A stretch of DNA of 64,000 bases from Ruegeria sp. THAF57 (GTDB lineage Bacteria; Pseudomonadota; Alphaproteobacteria; Rhodobacterales; Rhodobacteraceae), in NCBI RefSeq assembly GCF_903914075.1, contig NZ_CAIWNQ010000004.1:1-64000 (forward strand), in the 5' to 3' direction. Positions 46,336-55,797 of the stretch are shown one piece after another. The notes beneath the pieces are model-generated. The model did no database searches. It was not told the DNA's origin and saw only the letters and a list, made by a program, of their open reading frames with translations. Within the stretch, counting starts at the first letter, position 1, and each line of letters begins with the position of its first letter. A program made the translations under genes and the position numbers.

Positions 46336-46690
46336 GTACGGGCTCCAATTTCTATGACGTTTTGACGTGCGACGCGGTTTGGAACGGGCGCATGGGAGTA
46401 TCTATGCTTTGTGATGCCCGACCAATCCAAGGGTCAGACGCGCCCGCGTCATGAAGGGTTGGCGCGAAGAAAAACAGATACAGCAAGATCGGTGGCTCCG
46501 ATTCCATGTCAGTTCGGCTCTCACATAATGCCTTACGGTGCCGGTGTCATCAAAGGATCACATTTGCGATTTGACGCAGGTGGATTTTGTCACAATGCGC
46601 ATCAAAAGGTGACGTGCGGTGCGGCTTATGCTGTCAATTCCGCAAGAATGATTGTCTGATAAAGAAAAATATCGGGCAGGGTTTTGAAAC
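46336..46690. other. Divergent intergenic region, no gene seen
   Basis: These 355 bases lie between purF and the small zinc-finger gene. One frame (46411-46659) is open but has odd composition and no ribosome site, so I do not call it. Both promoters should lie here. I saw no convincing inverted repeat, RNA gene or riboswitch. Confidence 0.5.
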
Positions 46691-46912
46691 ATGTGGCAGC
46701 ACAAACAAGGACAAAAAAAAGAAGAGCCGTCCAAGCGGCGGTGCCATCGTTGTCGTGGTATGGGGCGCGCCCCTTGCCCGATTTGCAATGGGGCGGGCGA
46801 GGTTGTCAAAAGCCGCGATGTCTATGGAAAACCTGTCTACAGCAACTGTACGGGCTGTTTCGGCCTAAAGAACGTCCGCTGTACGGTCTGCGCTGGCGAA
46901 GGCTTCACCTGA
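46691..46912 (+). CDS. Small DnaJ-type zinc-finger protein
   Basis: A 73-residue protein with four CxxC motifs in DnaJ-like spacing: C-HR-C-RGMG, C-PI-C-NGAG, C-TG-C-FGLK and C-TV-C-AGEG. These would bind two zinc ions as in the cysteine-rich centre of DnaJ, but there is no J domain. The N-terminus is short and basic (MWQHKQGQKKEEPSKRR). Such free-standing modules are found as zinc or redox helpers; its partner is unknown. It is followed by a bidirectional terminator. Confidence 0.78.
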   Translation: MWQHKQGQKKEEPSKRRCHRCRGMGRAPCPICNGAGEVVKSRDVYGKPVYSNCTGCFGLKNVRCTVCAGEGFT

Positions 46913-46933
46913 AGCAAAGCCTTACGGCCAAAG

Positions 46934-46962
46934 AAAAAGCCCGGTCTGAGCCGGGCTTTTTT
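46934..46962. terminator. Bidirectional terminator
   Basis: AAAAAGCCCGG (46934-46944) pairs with CCGGGCTTTTT after a TCTGAG loop, giving a T run of six on the plus strand and five on the minus strand. It can end both the zinc-finger gene and cvpA, which converge here. Confidence 0.93.
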
Positions 46963-46963
46963 G

Positions 46964-47581
46964 TTATTCGTTCGTTGTTGGTGTCGTCGTTTCTTCGGTC
47001 GGAGTAGAGCTTTCGGTGGGGGTTGACCCTTCTGTGCAGCTTGCGACCAGTTCTTCGTATTGCTGGGTGACCCAACCCAAAGCGGCCTCGGGGTTTTGCT
47101 CTTCGATCTTTTCCCCGAATTGTTCGAAAACCTTGGCTGAACGGCTCTCATCCACGATGGTATAGGATTGGCCAGTCATGACCGTGTCGTAGACGAAGAA
47201 CGCGATGGCGACCAACAAGATGCCGCGCGCGATGCCGAAAAAGAACCCAAGTGCCTGATCAAGACCACCCAGCGCCGAGCGTTGCACGACCGAGGAAAAC
47301 AGGGGCGCAAATATGCTGACCACAATCAAAGCCACTGCAAATACGGCTGCGAACCCGGTTATGACCGACAATTCACAACTGTCGCGCAGGAAATCACCAA
47401 CGACGGGAATTTCTTTTATCAGCGGCACGACTTGGGGTGCGAAAATAAAGGCAAGAACGGCAGCTGCGACCCAACCCGCAATCGCCAGAACTTCTCTCAA
47501 AAGGCCGCGGGAATAGGCCAAAAGGCCCGACACCACGACAATCAGGGCAACCACCCCATCAATAATAGTAAAACCTTCCAT
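46964..47581 (-). CDS. cvpA: CvpA family membrane protein
   Basis: A 205-residue protein with about four membrane helices in the first 150 residues (FTIIDGVVALIVVVSGLLAYSRGLLREVLAIAGW is the family N-terminus). The C-terminal tail is low-complexity, rich in Thr/Glu/Pro (about 185-205), and faces away from the membrane. CvpA is needed for envelope stress tolerance and colicin V export in E. coli. In many proteobacteria cvpA is next to purF; here they are close but on either side of the small zinc-finger gene. It lies 41 bases after radA. Confidence 0.9.
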   Translation of the reverse strand: MEGFTIIDGVVALIVVVSGLLAYSRGLLREVLAIAGWVAAAVLAFIFAPQVVPLIKEIPVVGDFLRDSCELSVITGFAAVFAVALIVVSIFAPLFSSVVQRSALGGLDQALGFFFGIARGILLVAIAFFVYDTVMTGQSYTIVDESRSAKVFEQFGEKIEEQNPEAALGWVTQQYEELVASCTEGSTPTESSTPTEETTTPTTNE

Positions 47582-47622
47582 GGCCCTCGCCTGTATTTTT
47601 TTCAGCCTCTCAAGGCGTTACC

Positions 47623-48987
47623 TTAACCTGCTCCGAAGGTTTCGCCAACAAACCCTACCAAATCAGAGGGTCGGGTGAGTGTCAGACCTGCCACACTACC
47701 TGTTTTGCCACCTGCCGGAGCTATGGCTGATGTGAAACCAAGTTTCTGGGCTTCTTTCAACCTATTTTCGGTTTGAGAGGCTGGCCTAAGTGCCCCGGAT
47801 AACGAGATTTCTCCGAACACGACCGTGTCTGCGGGCAGGGCAGAGTCCTCGCGCGCGCTGAGCAATGCGGCCGCAACCGCAAGGTCGGCTGCGGGTTCGC
47901 TGACTTTCAGGCCGCCAGCCACGTTGAGGTAAACATCCAACCCTGTAAATGGTACTCCGCACCGCGCCTCTAGCACGGCCAGGATCATAGCCAGTCGCCC
48001 ACTGTCCCAACCTACAACGGTACGCCGCGGCTGAGAATGTGGGGAGGGCGCGACAAGTGCTTGTAATTCAACCAAAACTGGGCGCGTGCCTTCGATCCCC
48101 GCGAATACTGCCGAACCGGGGCTGGGTGCGCCACGCTCGGACAAAAACAAGGCAGAAGGGTTCGTGACCTGAGCCAGACCTTTGCCCGTCATTTCAAACA
48201 CGCCGATCTCATCTGCAGGGCCAAAACGGTTCTTGACCGCGCGCAGGATACGGAACTGATGACCGCGTTCGCCCTCAAAATACAGCACCGTATCGACCAT
48301 ATGTTCGACGACCCGCGGACCTGCGATTTGACCCTCTTTCGTGACGTGGCCGACCATGATGATCGAAATCCCGTGTCGTTTCGCAAACGTGGTCAATTCA
48401 TGCGCTGCAGCCCTTACTTGTGACACCGAGCCGGGGGCGCTGTCGACATTGTCGGCCCACATGGTCTGAATCGAGTCGATAATGGCAAGGCCGGGCTTTT
48501 CAGCCTCGAGCGTGGTCAGGATGTTGCGCAGATTGGTTTCCGCCGCCAGTTGCACCGGTGCGTCTTCTAGCCCAAGGCGACGCGCGCGCATCCGCACCTG
48601 TGCGCTGGCTTCTTCGCCGGACACATAGATGGTCTTGACGCCAGCGCGCGAGAACCGGGCGGCAGCCTGCAGCAGCAGGGTCGACTTGCCGATACCGGGA
48701 TCACCGCCCACCAGCAAAGCCGAGGCCGGAACAAGGCCACCACCCAGAACACGGTCCAGTTCATCAACCCCGCATAGCGTGCGGGGCGGGGGTGTTTCCT
48801 CGGTCGACAGGTCCGTGAGTGCGATGGGCTGGCCGCGCTTGCCGCCGAGGGATTTTTTTGCCGGGCCAGCAGAAAGGGGGACATCCTGCGCAATCGTGTT
48901 CCATTCGCCGCAACTGTCGCATCGCCCGGACCAACGGGAATGGGTGGCACCACAGGCCGAGCAAGAAAAAGAAGTCGTCTTCGCCAT
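47623..48987 (-). CDS. radA: DNA repair protein RadA (Sms)
   Basis: A 454-residue RecA-like helicase that drives branch migration during recombination. The N-terminal zinc finger is C9-xx-C12 ... CDSC with GRW between, Walker A is GGDPGIGKSTLL, the RadA motif is KNRFGPADEIGVFE, and the C-terminal part is Lon-like (TGLDVYLNVAGGLKVSEPAADLAVAAALLS). ATG at 48987 is the family start. It is followed by cvpA and preceded by a coiled-coil membrane protein gene on the same strand. Confidence 0.95.
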   Translation of the reverse strand: MAKTTSFSCSACGATHSRWSGRCDSCGEWNTIAQDVPLSAGPAKKSLGGKRGQPIALTDLSTEETPPPRTLCGVDELDRVLGGGLVPASALLVGGDPGIGKSTLLLQAAARFSRAGVKTIYVSGEEASAQVRMRARRLGLEDAPVQLAAETNLRNILTTLEAEKPGLAIIDSIQTMWADNVDSAPGSVSQVRAAAHELTTFAKRHGISIIMVGHVTKEGQIAGPRVVEHMVDTVLYFEGERGHQFRILRAVKNRFGPADEIGVFEMTGKGLAQVTNPSALFLSERGAPSPGSAVFAGIEGTRPVLVELQALVAPSPHSQPRRTVVGWDSGRLAMILAVLEARCGVPFTGLDVYLNVAGGLKVSEPAADLAVAAALLSAREDSALPADTVVFGEISLSGALRPASQTENRLKEAQKLGFTSAIAPAGGKTGSVAGLTLTRPSDLVGFVGETFGAG

Positions 48988-49107
48988 GCCGTCCTTGGTG
49001 CCCGAGGACGGTCGGTTCTTCAAGCCCTTATGGGCTTTCCTCTCCGACGGTGGCGGGCTGCGTCCTCAGACCCGACGGGTCATCGTCCACAGCAGGCGCT
49101 GACGCGC

Positions 49108-49890
49108 CTATTCCGCCGCGCGTGGTGGTGACATTGCAATAACGCTGGATGCCGAAGTTTCACGATCTTCGGGCGGTGTCTGCAATTGGGCTGACAGCTC
49201 TGGCAGAAGTTCGAACAACTCATCGCGCAGCCGAGCGAGCTGAGACTTGGCGATGGATTCTTCGATTTCGATATCGCGCGTCCACTGACGCAGTTCCTGC
49301 TGGATGGTCTGTGCGTCGCCGATCCGCTGCTGGAATTGCTCGATCTCTTCCTGACGTTGCTGCAGGAACATACGCGCGCGGGAAACTTTGGCGTCGCCAT
49401 AGGTTTCAGCCAGCTCGTGACTGATCTGGCTCATCTGTGCGGCCAGTTCCAGGATTTCCGGTTCAAGCGATTGCAGGTCGGGATGGTGGCGCAGAAACGC
49501 CATCCGTTCCTTGACCGCATCGAATTCCGAGGACAGCAGAAAGGTATCCCCACGGTCAGCCGCATGCGCCAACTGGTACGCGTAAGAGATGTCCTGCATG
49601 TTCAACGAAAACTTCCGATGGGCGTTTTCCAGCGCCATCATTCGCGCATTTGCCGGCAGATAGAACGCCAGCATGAGAATCAGTGCGGTCAGTCCAATCT
49701 GTATGAACATACCCGCATCAACATAGGTTCCCGTGCCAAAACCGGCTTGCATGGACAACCATGGCAGTACGCCGAACGCAGAAAGTATTGTCGTTGAAAC
49801 AGAGAACAGTGCCGCAGCACAAATCAGCAAAAAAGTAAGTCTTAAAAACGCATTCTGAAATTGCAAAGTCATATTATGGAGGGCGGTCAT
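49108..49890 (-). CDS. Membrane-anchored coiled-coil protein
   Basis: A 260-residue protein with two N-terminal membrane helices (about 15-40 and 52-75) and a long cytoplasmic or periplasmic coiled coil (about 80-235, rich in Glu/Gln/Leu, for example MFLQQRQEEIEQFQQRIGDAQTIQQEL). It has no enzyme motif. ATG at 49890 has AAGGAG upstream, which settles the start against the longer frame to 49950. It lies 120 bases upstream of radA on the same strand. Function unknown. Confidence 0.75.
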   Translation of the reverse strand: MTALHNMTLQFQNAFLRLTFLLICAAALFSVSTTILSAFGVLPWLSMQAGFGTGTYVDAGMFIQIGLTALILMLAFYLPANARMMALENAHRKFSLNMQDISYAYQLAHAADRGDTFLLSSEFDAVKERMAFLRHHPDLQSLEPEILELAAQMSQISHELAETYGDAKVSRARMFLQQRQEEIEQFQQRIGDAQTIQQELRQWTRDIEIEESIAKSQLARLRDELFELLPELSAQLQTPPEDRETSASSVIAMSPPRAAE

Positions 49891-50038
49891 GATAGACGAA
49901 CTCCTTCTCAAACCGGTACAAACCAGGCCAGAGCGGGATGCAATTAACACACGCAGATTGATCCGCTGCGGACCTGAAACTACTAATTGTTGCTGCTCGA
50001 AATATTAAGATGATACCCAGATGAAGGTTTTCAATCAA

Positions 50039-50491
50039 TTAGGTCTGAGGTTTTCGTGAATTGGATGTCATTTCCGTAATGTATCCCAGCGCGATTGAGG
50101 CCAGAATGCAGGCTGTAAACAAGTACAATCCCCAAGCGGTTTCGATCGTGGCATAGGAAATGCCCTTGGCCAACGTGATGTAAAGCGCGATCAGGAAGAT
50201 GTCGGCCATCGCCAGTTTCCCCATGATATTGAGCGCGGGTTGAACGCGGGCGTCCAGCAGGTCCCACTGCACCAGAGCCGTGCCAATCGTCTTGATATAG
50301 GGCGCGAACAGGGCAAAGACGGTGACGATCAGCGCAAGGAAGATATCGGATTTCCACAGGGATTGGAGGCCGGTAATGACGCTGATTTCGGACAGGCCGA
50401 AAATGGGGAGGAGACCGGCTCGCATCAGTGGGGCAAACCACGCGATGGGGTAGAGGATGAGGAGCGAGAGGGTGGCGAGGCGGAGGGGCAT
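50039..50491 (-). CDS. PqiA-domain membrane protein
   Basis: A 150-residue inner-membrane protein with four helices (about 5-25, 48-68, 85-105 and 112-135) and the PqiA-domain pattern IFGLSEISVITGLQSLWKSDIFLALIVTVF and LAMADIFLIALYITLAKG. It is one PqiA domain rather than the duplicated form, as often seen in Alphaproteobacteria. PqiA relatives work with MCE proteins in lipid transport, which fits the mlaFE genes upstream. It has no signal peptide beyond helix 1. Confidence 0.85.
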   Translation of the reverse strand: MPLRLATLSLLILYPIAWFAPLMRAGLLPIFGLSEISVITGLQSLWKSDIFLALIVTVFALFAPYIKTIGTALVQWDLLDARVQPALNIMGKLAMADIFLIALYITLAKGISYATIETAWGLYLFTACILASIALGYITEMTSNSRKPQT

Positions 50492-50511
50492 AGGCAGTCA
50501 CACTATCTTGC

Positions 50512-50901
50512 TTAACGAAATAGCATCAACGCAATTAAACAAATGACGTAAAGCCAAACCAATCCTAAAGAAGAAACGCATATAACCCTAATACTCGTTT
50601 GAGCTTCTTTGATAATTCCTATCAGCCCGATGGACAGCAGTATTGGGCCTAAGAAAGAAATGCCCATCATTAGAAAAGCTACTGCAAAAACCGCGGGACC
50701 ACCGTCTATTGTTTCCGCGGAAGATTGGGCGATGAAGATCAGATAGCTAATGACACCGACGACGAGTAGTAAATATACTGCAAGTGGGCGTCGGTGGTTT
50801 CTAACGAGTGAAATGACGCTAGCAAGCGCGATCAGAAATAGAGCGAAAACCGGCAGTAAGAAAACTACGGATTCCCAGCGCAAGAAGCCTGATGGCGACA
50901 T
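50512..50901 (-). CDS. Hypothetical four-helix membrane protein of low GC
   Basis: A 129-residue integral membrane protein with four predicted helices (about 12-33, 40-58, 68-95 and 105-127) and little else; no family recognised. Its ATG overlaps the mlaF stop by one base (TAATG). Codon use is clearly AT-richer than in mlaF and pqiA, with many TTA/AAT codons. It may be a recent arrival or a fast-evolving small subunit. Confidence 0.65.
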   Translation of the reverse strand: MSPSGFLRWESVVFLLPVFALFLIALASVISLVRNHRRPLAVYLLLVVGVISYLIFIAQSSAETIDGGPAVFAVAFLMMGISFLGPILLSIGLIGIIKEAQTSIRVICVSSLGLVWLYVICLIALMLFR

Positions 50902-51647
50902 TATCGCACTGCCTCAATCGGCCCCTCTGCGCTCCCACTAATAAACTGCTCCACGTACGGATCGCCGGACGCATCCATCTTCTCAACCGGACCGGTCCAT
51001 TGGATGACGCCTCCGTGCAGCATCGCCACATTGTCGGCAATCGCGCGGACCGAGCTCATGTCGTGGGTGATGGTCATGGCCGTCGCGCCCATCTCAGTCA
51101 CGATTTCGCGGATCAGGTCGTTGATGACGCCGGACATGATCGGGTCCAGCCCGGTTGTGGGTTCGTCGAAAAAGATGATCTCGGGCTCGGCGGCGATGGC
51201 GCGGGCGAGGCCCACGCGTTTCTGCATCCCGCCCGACAGCTCAGACGGGAACCGGTCGGCCACGTCGGATTTCAGACCAACCCGGCGCAGTTTCTCGATC
51301 GCAATCTCGCGCGCATATTCCGGGGGGCGTTTTAACGGGCCACGCAGCAGGCGGAAGGCAACGTTTTGCCAGACGGGGAGCGAGTCAAACAACGCTGCCC
51401 CCTGAAACAGCATCCCGAACCGCGCCAGAAACGCATCCCGGTCGCCCTTTGTCGCGTCCTTGCCGTCAACATAGATCATGCCACTGTCGGGTTTGATCAG
51501 GCCAAGAATACATTTCAGCGCCACGGACTTGCCGGTGCCCGACCCGCCGATGATGACCATCGAGGTGCCCTTGGGGATATCTAGGCTCGTGCCGCGCAGA
51601 ACCTGATTGGAGCCAAAGGCTTTGTGTACATTTTCCATCCTGATCAT
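50901..51647 (-). CDS. mlaF: MlaF, ATPase of the MlaFEDB-type phospholipid transporter
   Basis: A 248-residue ABC ATPase: Walker A GGSGTGKS, signature ELSGGMQKRVGLARAI, Walker B EIIFFDEPTTGLDP and H-loop THDMSS. This SGGMQKR variant is typical of Mla/Ttg2 ATPases. With MlaE it moves phospholipid or another lipid between membranes. ATGA links it to mlaE. The MCE-domain gene mlaD is not in this window, so the periplasmic part is encoded elsewhere. Confidence 0.92.
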   Translation of the reverse strand: MIRMENVHKAFGSNQVLRGTSLDIPKGTSMVIIGGSGTGKSVALKCILGLIKPDSGMIYVDGKDATKGDRDAFLARFGMLFQGAALFDSLPVWQNVAFRLLRGPLKRPPEYAREIAIEKLRRVGLKSDVADRFPSELSGGMQKRVGLARAIAAEPEIIFFDEPTTGLDPIMSGVINDLIREIVTEMGATAMTITHDMSSVRAIADNVAMLHGGVIQWTGPVEKMDASGDPYVEQFISGSAEGPIEAVR

Positions 51648-52426
51648 ACCGAGAAGAACACCCCTGTCAGAATGAAGTTTGCGGCCAAAATCATGATTGC
51701 AGCAGATTCGACCGATGATTTGGTCGCCCGACCGACGCCTTGCGCGCCGCGCCCCGAATTCATGCCGTAGTAGCAGCCCATGATTGCCGCGATCAGGCCA
51801 AAAGCCGCCCCTTTGACCAGCGACGAGACAATGTCGCGTGTTTCAAGAAAATTGACCGTGTTTTGCAGATAGGTCGCTGCGTTGAAGCCCAGATTCTCGG
51901 TCGCGACGACATACCCTCCGGCGATGCCGATGATATCCCCAATGCCTACCAGCAGGGGCACGGTAATTAGCGCGGCCAGAACGCGGGGTGCGGTCAGGTA
52001 TTTCATCGGATGGGTCGACAGTGTCACCAACGCGTCGATCTGTTCGGTCACCTTCATGGTCGCAATCTCAGCCGCGATGGACGAGGTAACACGGGCGGCG
52101 ATCATCAGGCCGACCAGAACCGGACCAAGCTCGCGCACCATGCCTATTGCAACGATTTGCGGTACCACGGCCTCGGCGTTGAAACGCGCACCGCCTGCAT
52201 AGATTTGCAGCGCCAGCGCACCGCCGGTGAAGATGGCGGTCAATCCAACAACGGGCAAAGACAGCCATCCGATATTCATCAGCGCAACGGCAAATTCGCG
52301 CGGATAATATGGCGGCCTAAAGATGTGCGAGATGGCATCAACGGTAAACAAGGCCACCTTGCCAAAAGTCGCAAGCAGGGTCAGCACTGCGCGCCCAAGA
52401 CCGCCCAGCAAGTCCAGCGCACTCAT
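51644..52426 (-). CDS. mlaE: MlaE, permease of the MlaFEDB-type phospholipid transporter
   Basis: A 260-residue permease with about five or six membrane helices, with the family blocks [57 protein letters not shown] and [16 protein letters not shown]. Overlaps at both ends (ATGA with alr upstream and mlaF downstream) put alr-mlaE-mlaF in one coupled operon. Confidence 0.92.
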   Translation of the reverse strand: MSALDLLGGLGRAVLTLLATFGKVALFTVDAISHIFRPPYYPREFAVALMNIGWLSLPVVGLTAIFTGGALALQIYAGGARFNAEAVVPQIVAIGMVRELGPVLVGLMIAARVTSSIAAEIATMKVTEQIDALVTLSTHPMKYLTAPRVLAALITVPLLVGIGDIIGIAGGYVVATENLGFNAATYLQNTVNFLETRDIVSSLVKGAAFGLIAAIMGCYYGMNSGRGAQGVGRATKSSVESAAIMILAANFILTGVFFSV

Positions 52427-53457
52427 TCCACGTAGCCTCGGGAATATCGCGCGCCCAACGATGTAAGGATTTCATATCCGATGGTGCCAGCGGCCTCGGC
52501 CAGATCATCGACAGTCTGGTGACCGTTCAGGATACGCATACGCTCGGGGTCATTGGGCAAATCGGTGACATCGACGGTAATCAGGTCCATCGAAATGCGT
52601 CCAACGACCGGGCAGGGCTGACCGCCGGCAAACGCGTCGATCCCGCCGCCAATCGCCCTGTGCAGCCCATCCGCATATCCCGCCGCGACTGTTGCAATGC
52701 GCGAGGGCCGCCGGGCCGTCCAACTGTTGCCATAGCCAACCGTTTCTCCAATTGCCAGTTGGCGAACCTGAATGACAGGCAAGTCTACGGTCACCACCGG
52801 TTTCGCTTCAGCGAAGGGCATTCCACCGTACAGACCGATCCCCGGGCGGCAAAAGTCGAAATGGAATTCGGGGCCAAGCAGCGTTCCCCCAGTGGCCGCC
52901 AGCGAACGCGGCGCGGAAATTCCATCGGTCATCTCGCGGAAGGTGCGCAACTGCTGCTGGTTCATGGGGTGGTCAGGCTCGTCCGAGCACGCCAGATGCG
53001 ACATGACCACAAGCGGTTTCATCGGCTCGATCCTGGGGCGCAGTTCCGCCCAATCCGCGGGCTCAAGGCCAAGACGGTTCATACCGCTGTCCAGTTGAAC
53101 ACCGAACGCCTGATCGGGCAGGGCTTCGACATGGCGCAGGAACTGCTCTGGTGAATTGATCAAAGGTGTCAGGTCATGGTCGCGCAACAGATCTGTGTCG
53201 CCTTCCATGTGGCCCGAGAACACGCCGATCATTGGCACAGGACCGACGGCCTGACGGACGGCGGCCCCTTCTTCCGCGGCCGCCACAAAGAACTTGCGCA
53301 CGCCTTCTTCGGCCAGCGTTGCCGAAACGGGCTCGGCCCCAAGGCCATACGCGTCGGCCTTGACCACGGCTCCGGTCTCGACATTGGTTTTCGCGTCGAG
53401 CGCCTGCCAATTGCTGGCCAGCGCATGAAGGTTGATCGTCAAACGTGCGGTACTCAT
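52423..53457 (-). CDS. alr: Alanine racemase
   Basis: A 344-residue PLP enzyme that makes D-alanine for peptidoglycan. PLP Lys33 lies in [11 protein letters not shown], and [10 protein letters not shown] carries the catalytic Tyr of the C-terminal beta domain. The MSHLAC and [13 protein letters not shown] blocks are standard. ATG at 53457 is chosen; ATG at 53469 is an alternative, and neither has a strong ribosome site. It is coupled to mlaE (ATGA). Confidence 0.94.
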   Translation of the reverse strand: MSTARLTINLHALASNWQALDAKTNVETGAVVKADAYGLGAEPVSATLAEEGVRKFFVAAAEEGAAVRQAVGPVPMIGVFSGHMEGDTDLLRDHDLTPLINSPEQFLRHVEALPDQAFGVQLDSGMNRLGLEPADWAELRPRIEPMKPLVVMSHLACSDEPDHPMNQQQLRTFREMTDGISAPRSLAATGGTLLGPEFHFDFCRPGIGLYGGMPFAEAKPVVTVDLPVIQVRQLAIGETVGYGNSWTARRPSRIATVAAGYADGLHRAIGGGIDAFAGGQPCPVVGRISMDLITVDVTDLPNDPERMRILNGHQTVDDLAEAAGTIGYEILTSLGARYSRGYVE

Positions 53458-53685
53458 GGCTCTGTTCATGACATTGGATCGCGGCAGGTCAAGGGGGTAC
53501 GCGCCGATTATTGCCTCGATTGACGGGAACGTGGGCGGCATGCGGCCAGTATTTCGAAACGGGCGCGCCAATTTGCCGGTCGGGTTTTCGTTTTTACGGG
53601 TGCTCTATTGTGTTTAACCTGTGATCAACAGCGGTCAGCCATGGGAATCGTTCACTTGGGCTGCGACTGCGGGAAAAGGGCGAAC

Positions 53686-54228
53686 ATGATCAAATTTACG
53701 TCGGGATACGCCGGTTTTGAGGTGCAAATACCACCGTTTTACGGGGCCGTTTTCACAGCCTCGGAGGGAGTCGCCGAAGGCAAGGCATTGACGTCGTTGG
53801 TGCAGGATTTGATGGCGACGTCCGATGATGATGATCTGCGCTGCTATCTGGCCAGCGAAGGTGAAGAGCTTTTGGGGTGCATCCTCTTTTCGCGCCTGTT
53901 TTACGATGAAGACCCGCGAAACGTCGTTTTGATGTCACCAGTCGCTGTAAAAACCGATCACCAGAAAGCGGGGATCGGGCAGAGGTTGATCCGATTTGCG
54001 CTGGACGACTTGAAGGGGCAAGGCGTTGATTTTGCGATATCTTACGGCGATCCTGCCTATTACGGAAAAACAGGGTTCAAACCGATGGCTCAGGATTTTG
54101 CCCGACCGCCCCAGACTTTGAGCCAACCGCACGGATGGATTGGGCAGTCGCTGACTGAGGGCGACGCGGCACCTCTTTCTGGTCCGTCGCGCTGCGTTCC
54201 TGCATTTGATAAGCCCGAGCTGTGGTAG
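53686..54228 (+). CDS. GNAT family N-acetyltransferase (YhbS type)
   Basis: A 180-residue GNAT protein. The acetyl-CoA pocket is VKTDHQKAGIGQRLIRFAL (Q..xGIG), and SYGDPAYYGKTGFKPM is the YhbS-type distal motif. Substrate unknown. ATG at 53686 has GGGAAAAGGG upstream, and the longer frame is unlikely. It ends 1 base before the end of the convergent dnaB gene. Confidence 0.87.
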   Translation: MIKFTSGYAGFEVQIPPFYGAVFTASEGVAEGKALTSLVQDLMATSDDDDLRCYLASEGEELLGCILFSRLFYDEDPRNVVLMSPVAVKTDHQKAGIGQRLIRFALDDLKGQGVDFAISYGDPAYYGKTGFKPMAQDFARPPQTLSQPHGWIGQSLTEGDAAPLSGPSRCVPAFDKPELW

Positions 54229-54229
54229 G

Positions 54230-55720
54230 TCAGTAACCCTCGATCTGGCCGTCCTGCTGCCAGGGTTTGACCAGATTGCCAAAGCGGGTGAATTGCGCTT
54301 CGAACGACAGTTCGACGGTGCCGATGGGACCGTGTCGCTGCTTGCCGACAATGACTTCGGCCTTACCGTGCAGACGCTCCATCGCTTGCTTCCACTCTTC
54401 CATCTTTTCCAGCTCATGATCGCCGGGCTTTTCGCGTTCCTTATAATATTCCTCGCGGAACACGAACATCACCACGTCGGCGTCCTGTTCGATCGAGCCC
54501 GATTCCCGCAGGTCCGACAGTTGCGGGCGCTTGTCGTCTCGGCTTTCGACCTGACGGGAAAGCTGCGACAGAGCGATGACCGGGATGTTCAATTCCTTGG
54601 CGATGGCCTTCATGCCCATCGAAATCTCGGCAATTTCGTTCACCCGGTTGTCGGACATACCCCGGCAGAGTTGCAAATAGTCGATCACCAGCAGGTCCAG
54701 CCCATGTGTCCGCTTCAATCGCCGCGCGCGGGCGGCAAGTTGTGAGATCGGCAGGGCTGGGGTGTCGTCGATGAACAACGGGCAGGCTTCCAACTCCTTC
54801 GCGGCGTCCACGAAACGGCGGAACTCGGATTCCGTCATGTCGCCCTGACGGATCTTGTGGCTGGAAATTTCCGAGGCTTCTGCCAGAACCCGGCCAGCCA
54901 ACTGCTCGGCGCTCATTTCCAGCGAGAAGAACCCGACCACGCCGCCGTCAACCGCTCCTTCGGATCCGTCCGATTTGGTGCCGCGTTTGTACGCCTTGGC
55001 CACGTTGAATGCCACGTTGGTCGCCAATGAGGTTTTCCCCATCGACGGACGCCCCGCCAGAATGATCAGGTCGGATGGGTGTAGGCCGCCAAGTTGTTTG
55101 TCCAAGTCGGCCAGACCGGTGGAAATCCCCGCCATGCCACCACCGCGCTGGTACGCTTCGTTGGTGACGTTGACGGCTTCTGTGACCGCCTTGAGGAAGG
55201 ACTGAAATCCCTGTTCGGTCTGGCCCTGCTCGGATAACTGATAAAGCTGTTGCTCGGCCTCGACGATTTGTTCTTTAGGTTCGCTTGATACATCGACCCG
55301 CGCCGCCTTGTCCGAGATGTCGCGGCCCAGTCGGATCAGCTCGCGCCGAATGGCGAGGTCATAGATCATCTGGGCATAGTCATGCACGGCAAAGGCACTG
55401 ATCGACGCACCCGCCAGTTTGACCAGATAGGCGGGGCCACCCAGTTCCTTCAGGCCTTCATCCTCGGCCATGAAGGATTTCAACGTGACGGGGGATGCCA
55501 GCGCATTCTTGGCGATGCGATTGGCGGCGACCTCATATATGCGGGCGTGAACCGGGTCATAGAAATGCTCGGCCCCGATGATCGAGGCCACCCGGTCATA
55601 CAGATCATTATTCGTCAGGATCGCGCCCAGAAGCTGCTGCTCGGCCTCGATAGAGTGCGGCATGGTTTCGGCGTTCTGAATCTGCGCCGCTGCCTGCTCG
55701 ATGCTGCTAATCTCGTTCAT
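54230..55720 (-). CDS. dnaB: Replicative DNA helicase DnaB
   Basis: A 496-residue hexameric helicase that opens the replication fork. The N-terminal primase-binding domain (about 15-120, MPHSIEAEQQLLGAIL) is followed by the RecA-like domain, with Walker A AGRPSMGKTSLA, H1a, Walker B LLVIDYLQL, ALSQLSR and DLRESGSIEQDADVV. There is no intein. It has 238 bases of free upstream sequence with DnaA-box-like sites. Confidence 0.97.
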   Translation of the reverse strand: MNEISSIEQAAAQIQNAETMPHSIEAEQQLLGAILTNNDLYDRVASIIGAEHFYDPVHARIYEVAANRIAKNALASPVTLKSFMAEDEGLKELGGPAYLVKLAGASISAFAVHDYAQMIYDLAIRRELIRLGRDISDKAARVDVSSEPKEQIVEAEQQLYQLSEQGQTEQGFQSFLKAVTEAVNVTNEAYQRGGGMAGISTGLADLDKQLGGLHPSDLIILAGRPSMGKTSLATNVAFNVAKAYKRGTKSDGSEGAVDGGVVGFFSLEMSAEQLAGRVLAEASEISSHKIRQGDMTESEFRRFVDAAKELEACPLFIDDTPALPISQLAARARRLKRTHGLDLLVIDYLQLCRGMSDNRVNEIAEISMGMKAIAKELNIPVIALSQLSRQVESRDDKRPQLSDLRESGSIEQDADVVMFVFREEYYKEREKPGDHELEKMEEWKQAMERLHGKAEVIVGKQRHGPIGTVELSFEAQFTRFGNLVKPWQQDGQIEGY

Positions 55721-55797
55721 TTTGTCCCCGCTGCCCGTGCGACAGTTCTAATCAATCCGGCACCCGTTGGGCCATCTGTAAATCTCTGAAGATAAGT

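Noticed and set aside
46411..46659. Open frame of 82 codons upstream of the zinc-finger gene
   Set aside because: No ribosome site, no recognisable composition, and it fills a divergent promoter region.
46336..46690. Purine riboswitch upstream of purF
   Set aside because: I looked for a three-way-junction pattern with conserved loop sequences and saw none; the gene would be expected to lack it in this group.
50017..50026. CCAGATGAAG after the pqiA-like gene, as a sixth copy of the gene-end element
   Set aside because: Only the last 10 bases match; the GGGATATTTT part and the hairpin are missing, so it may be chance or a decayed copy.
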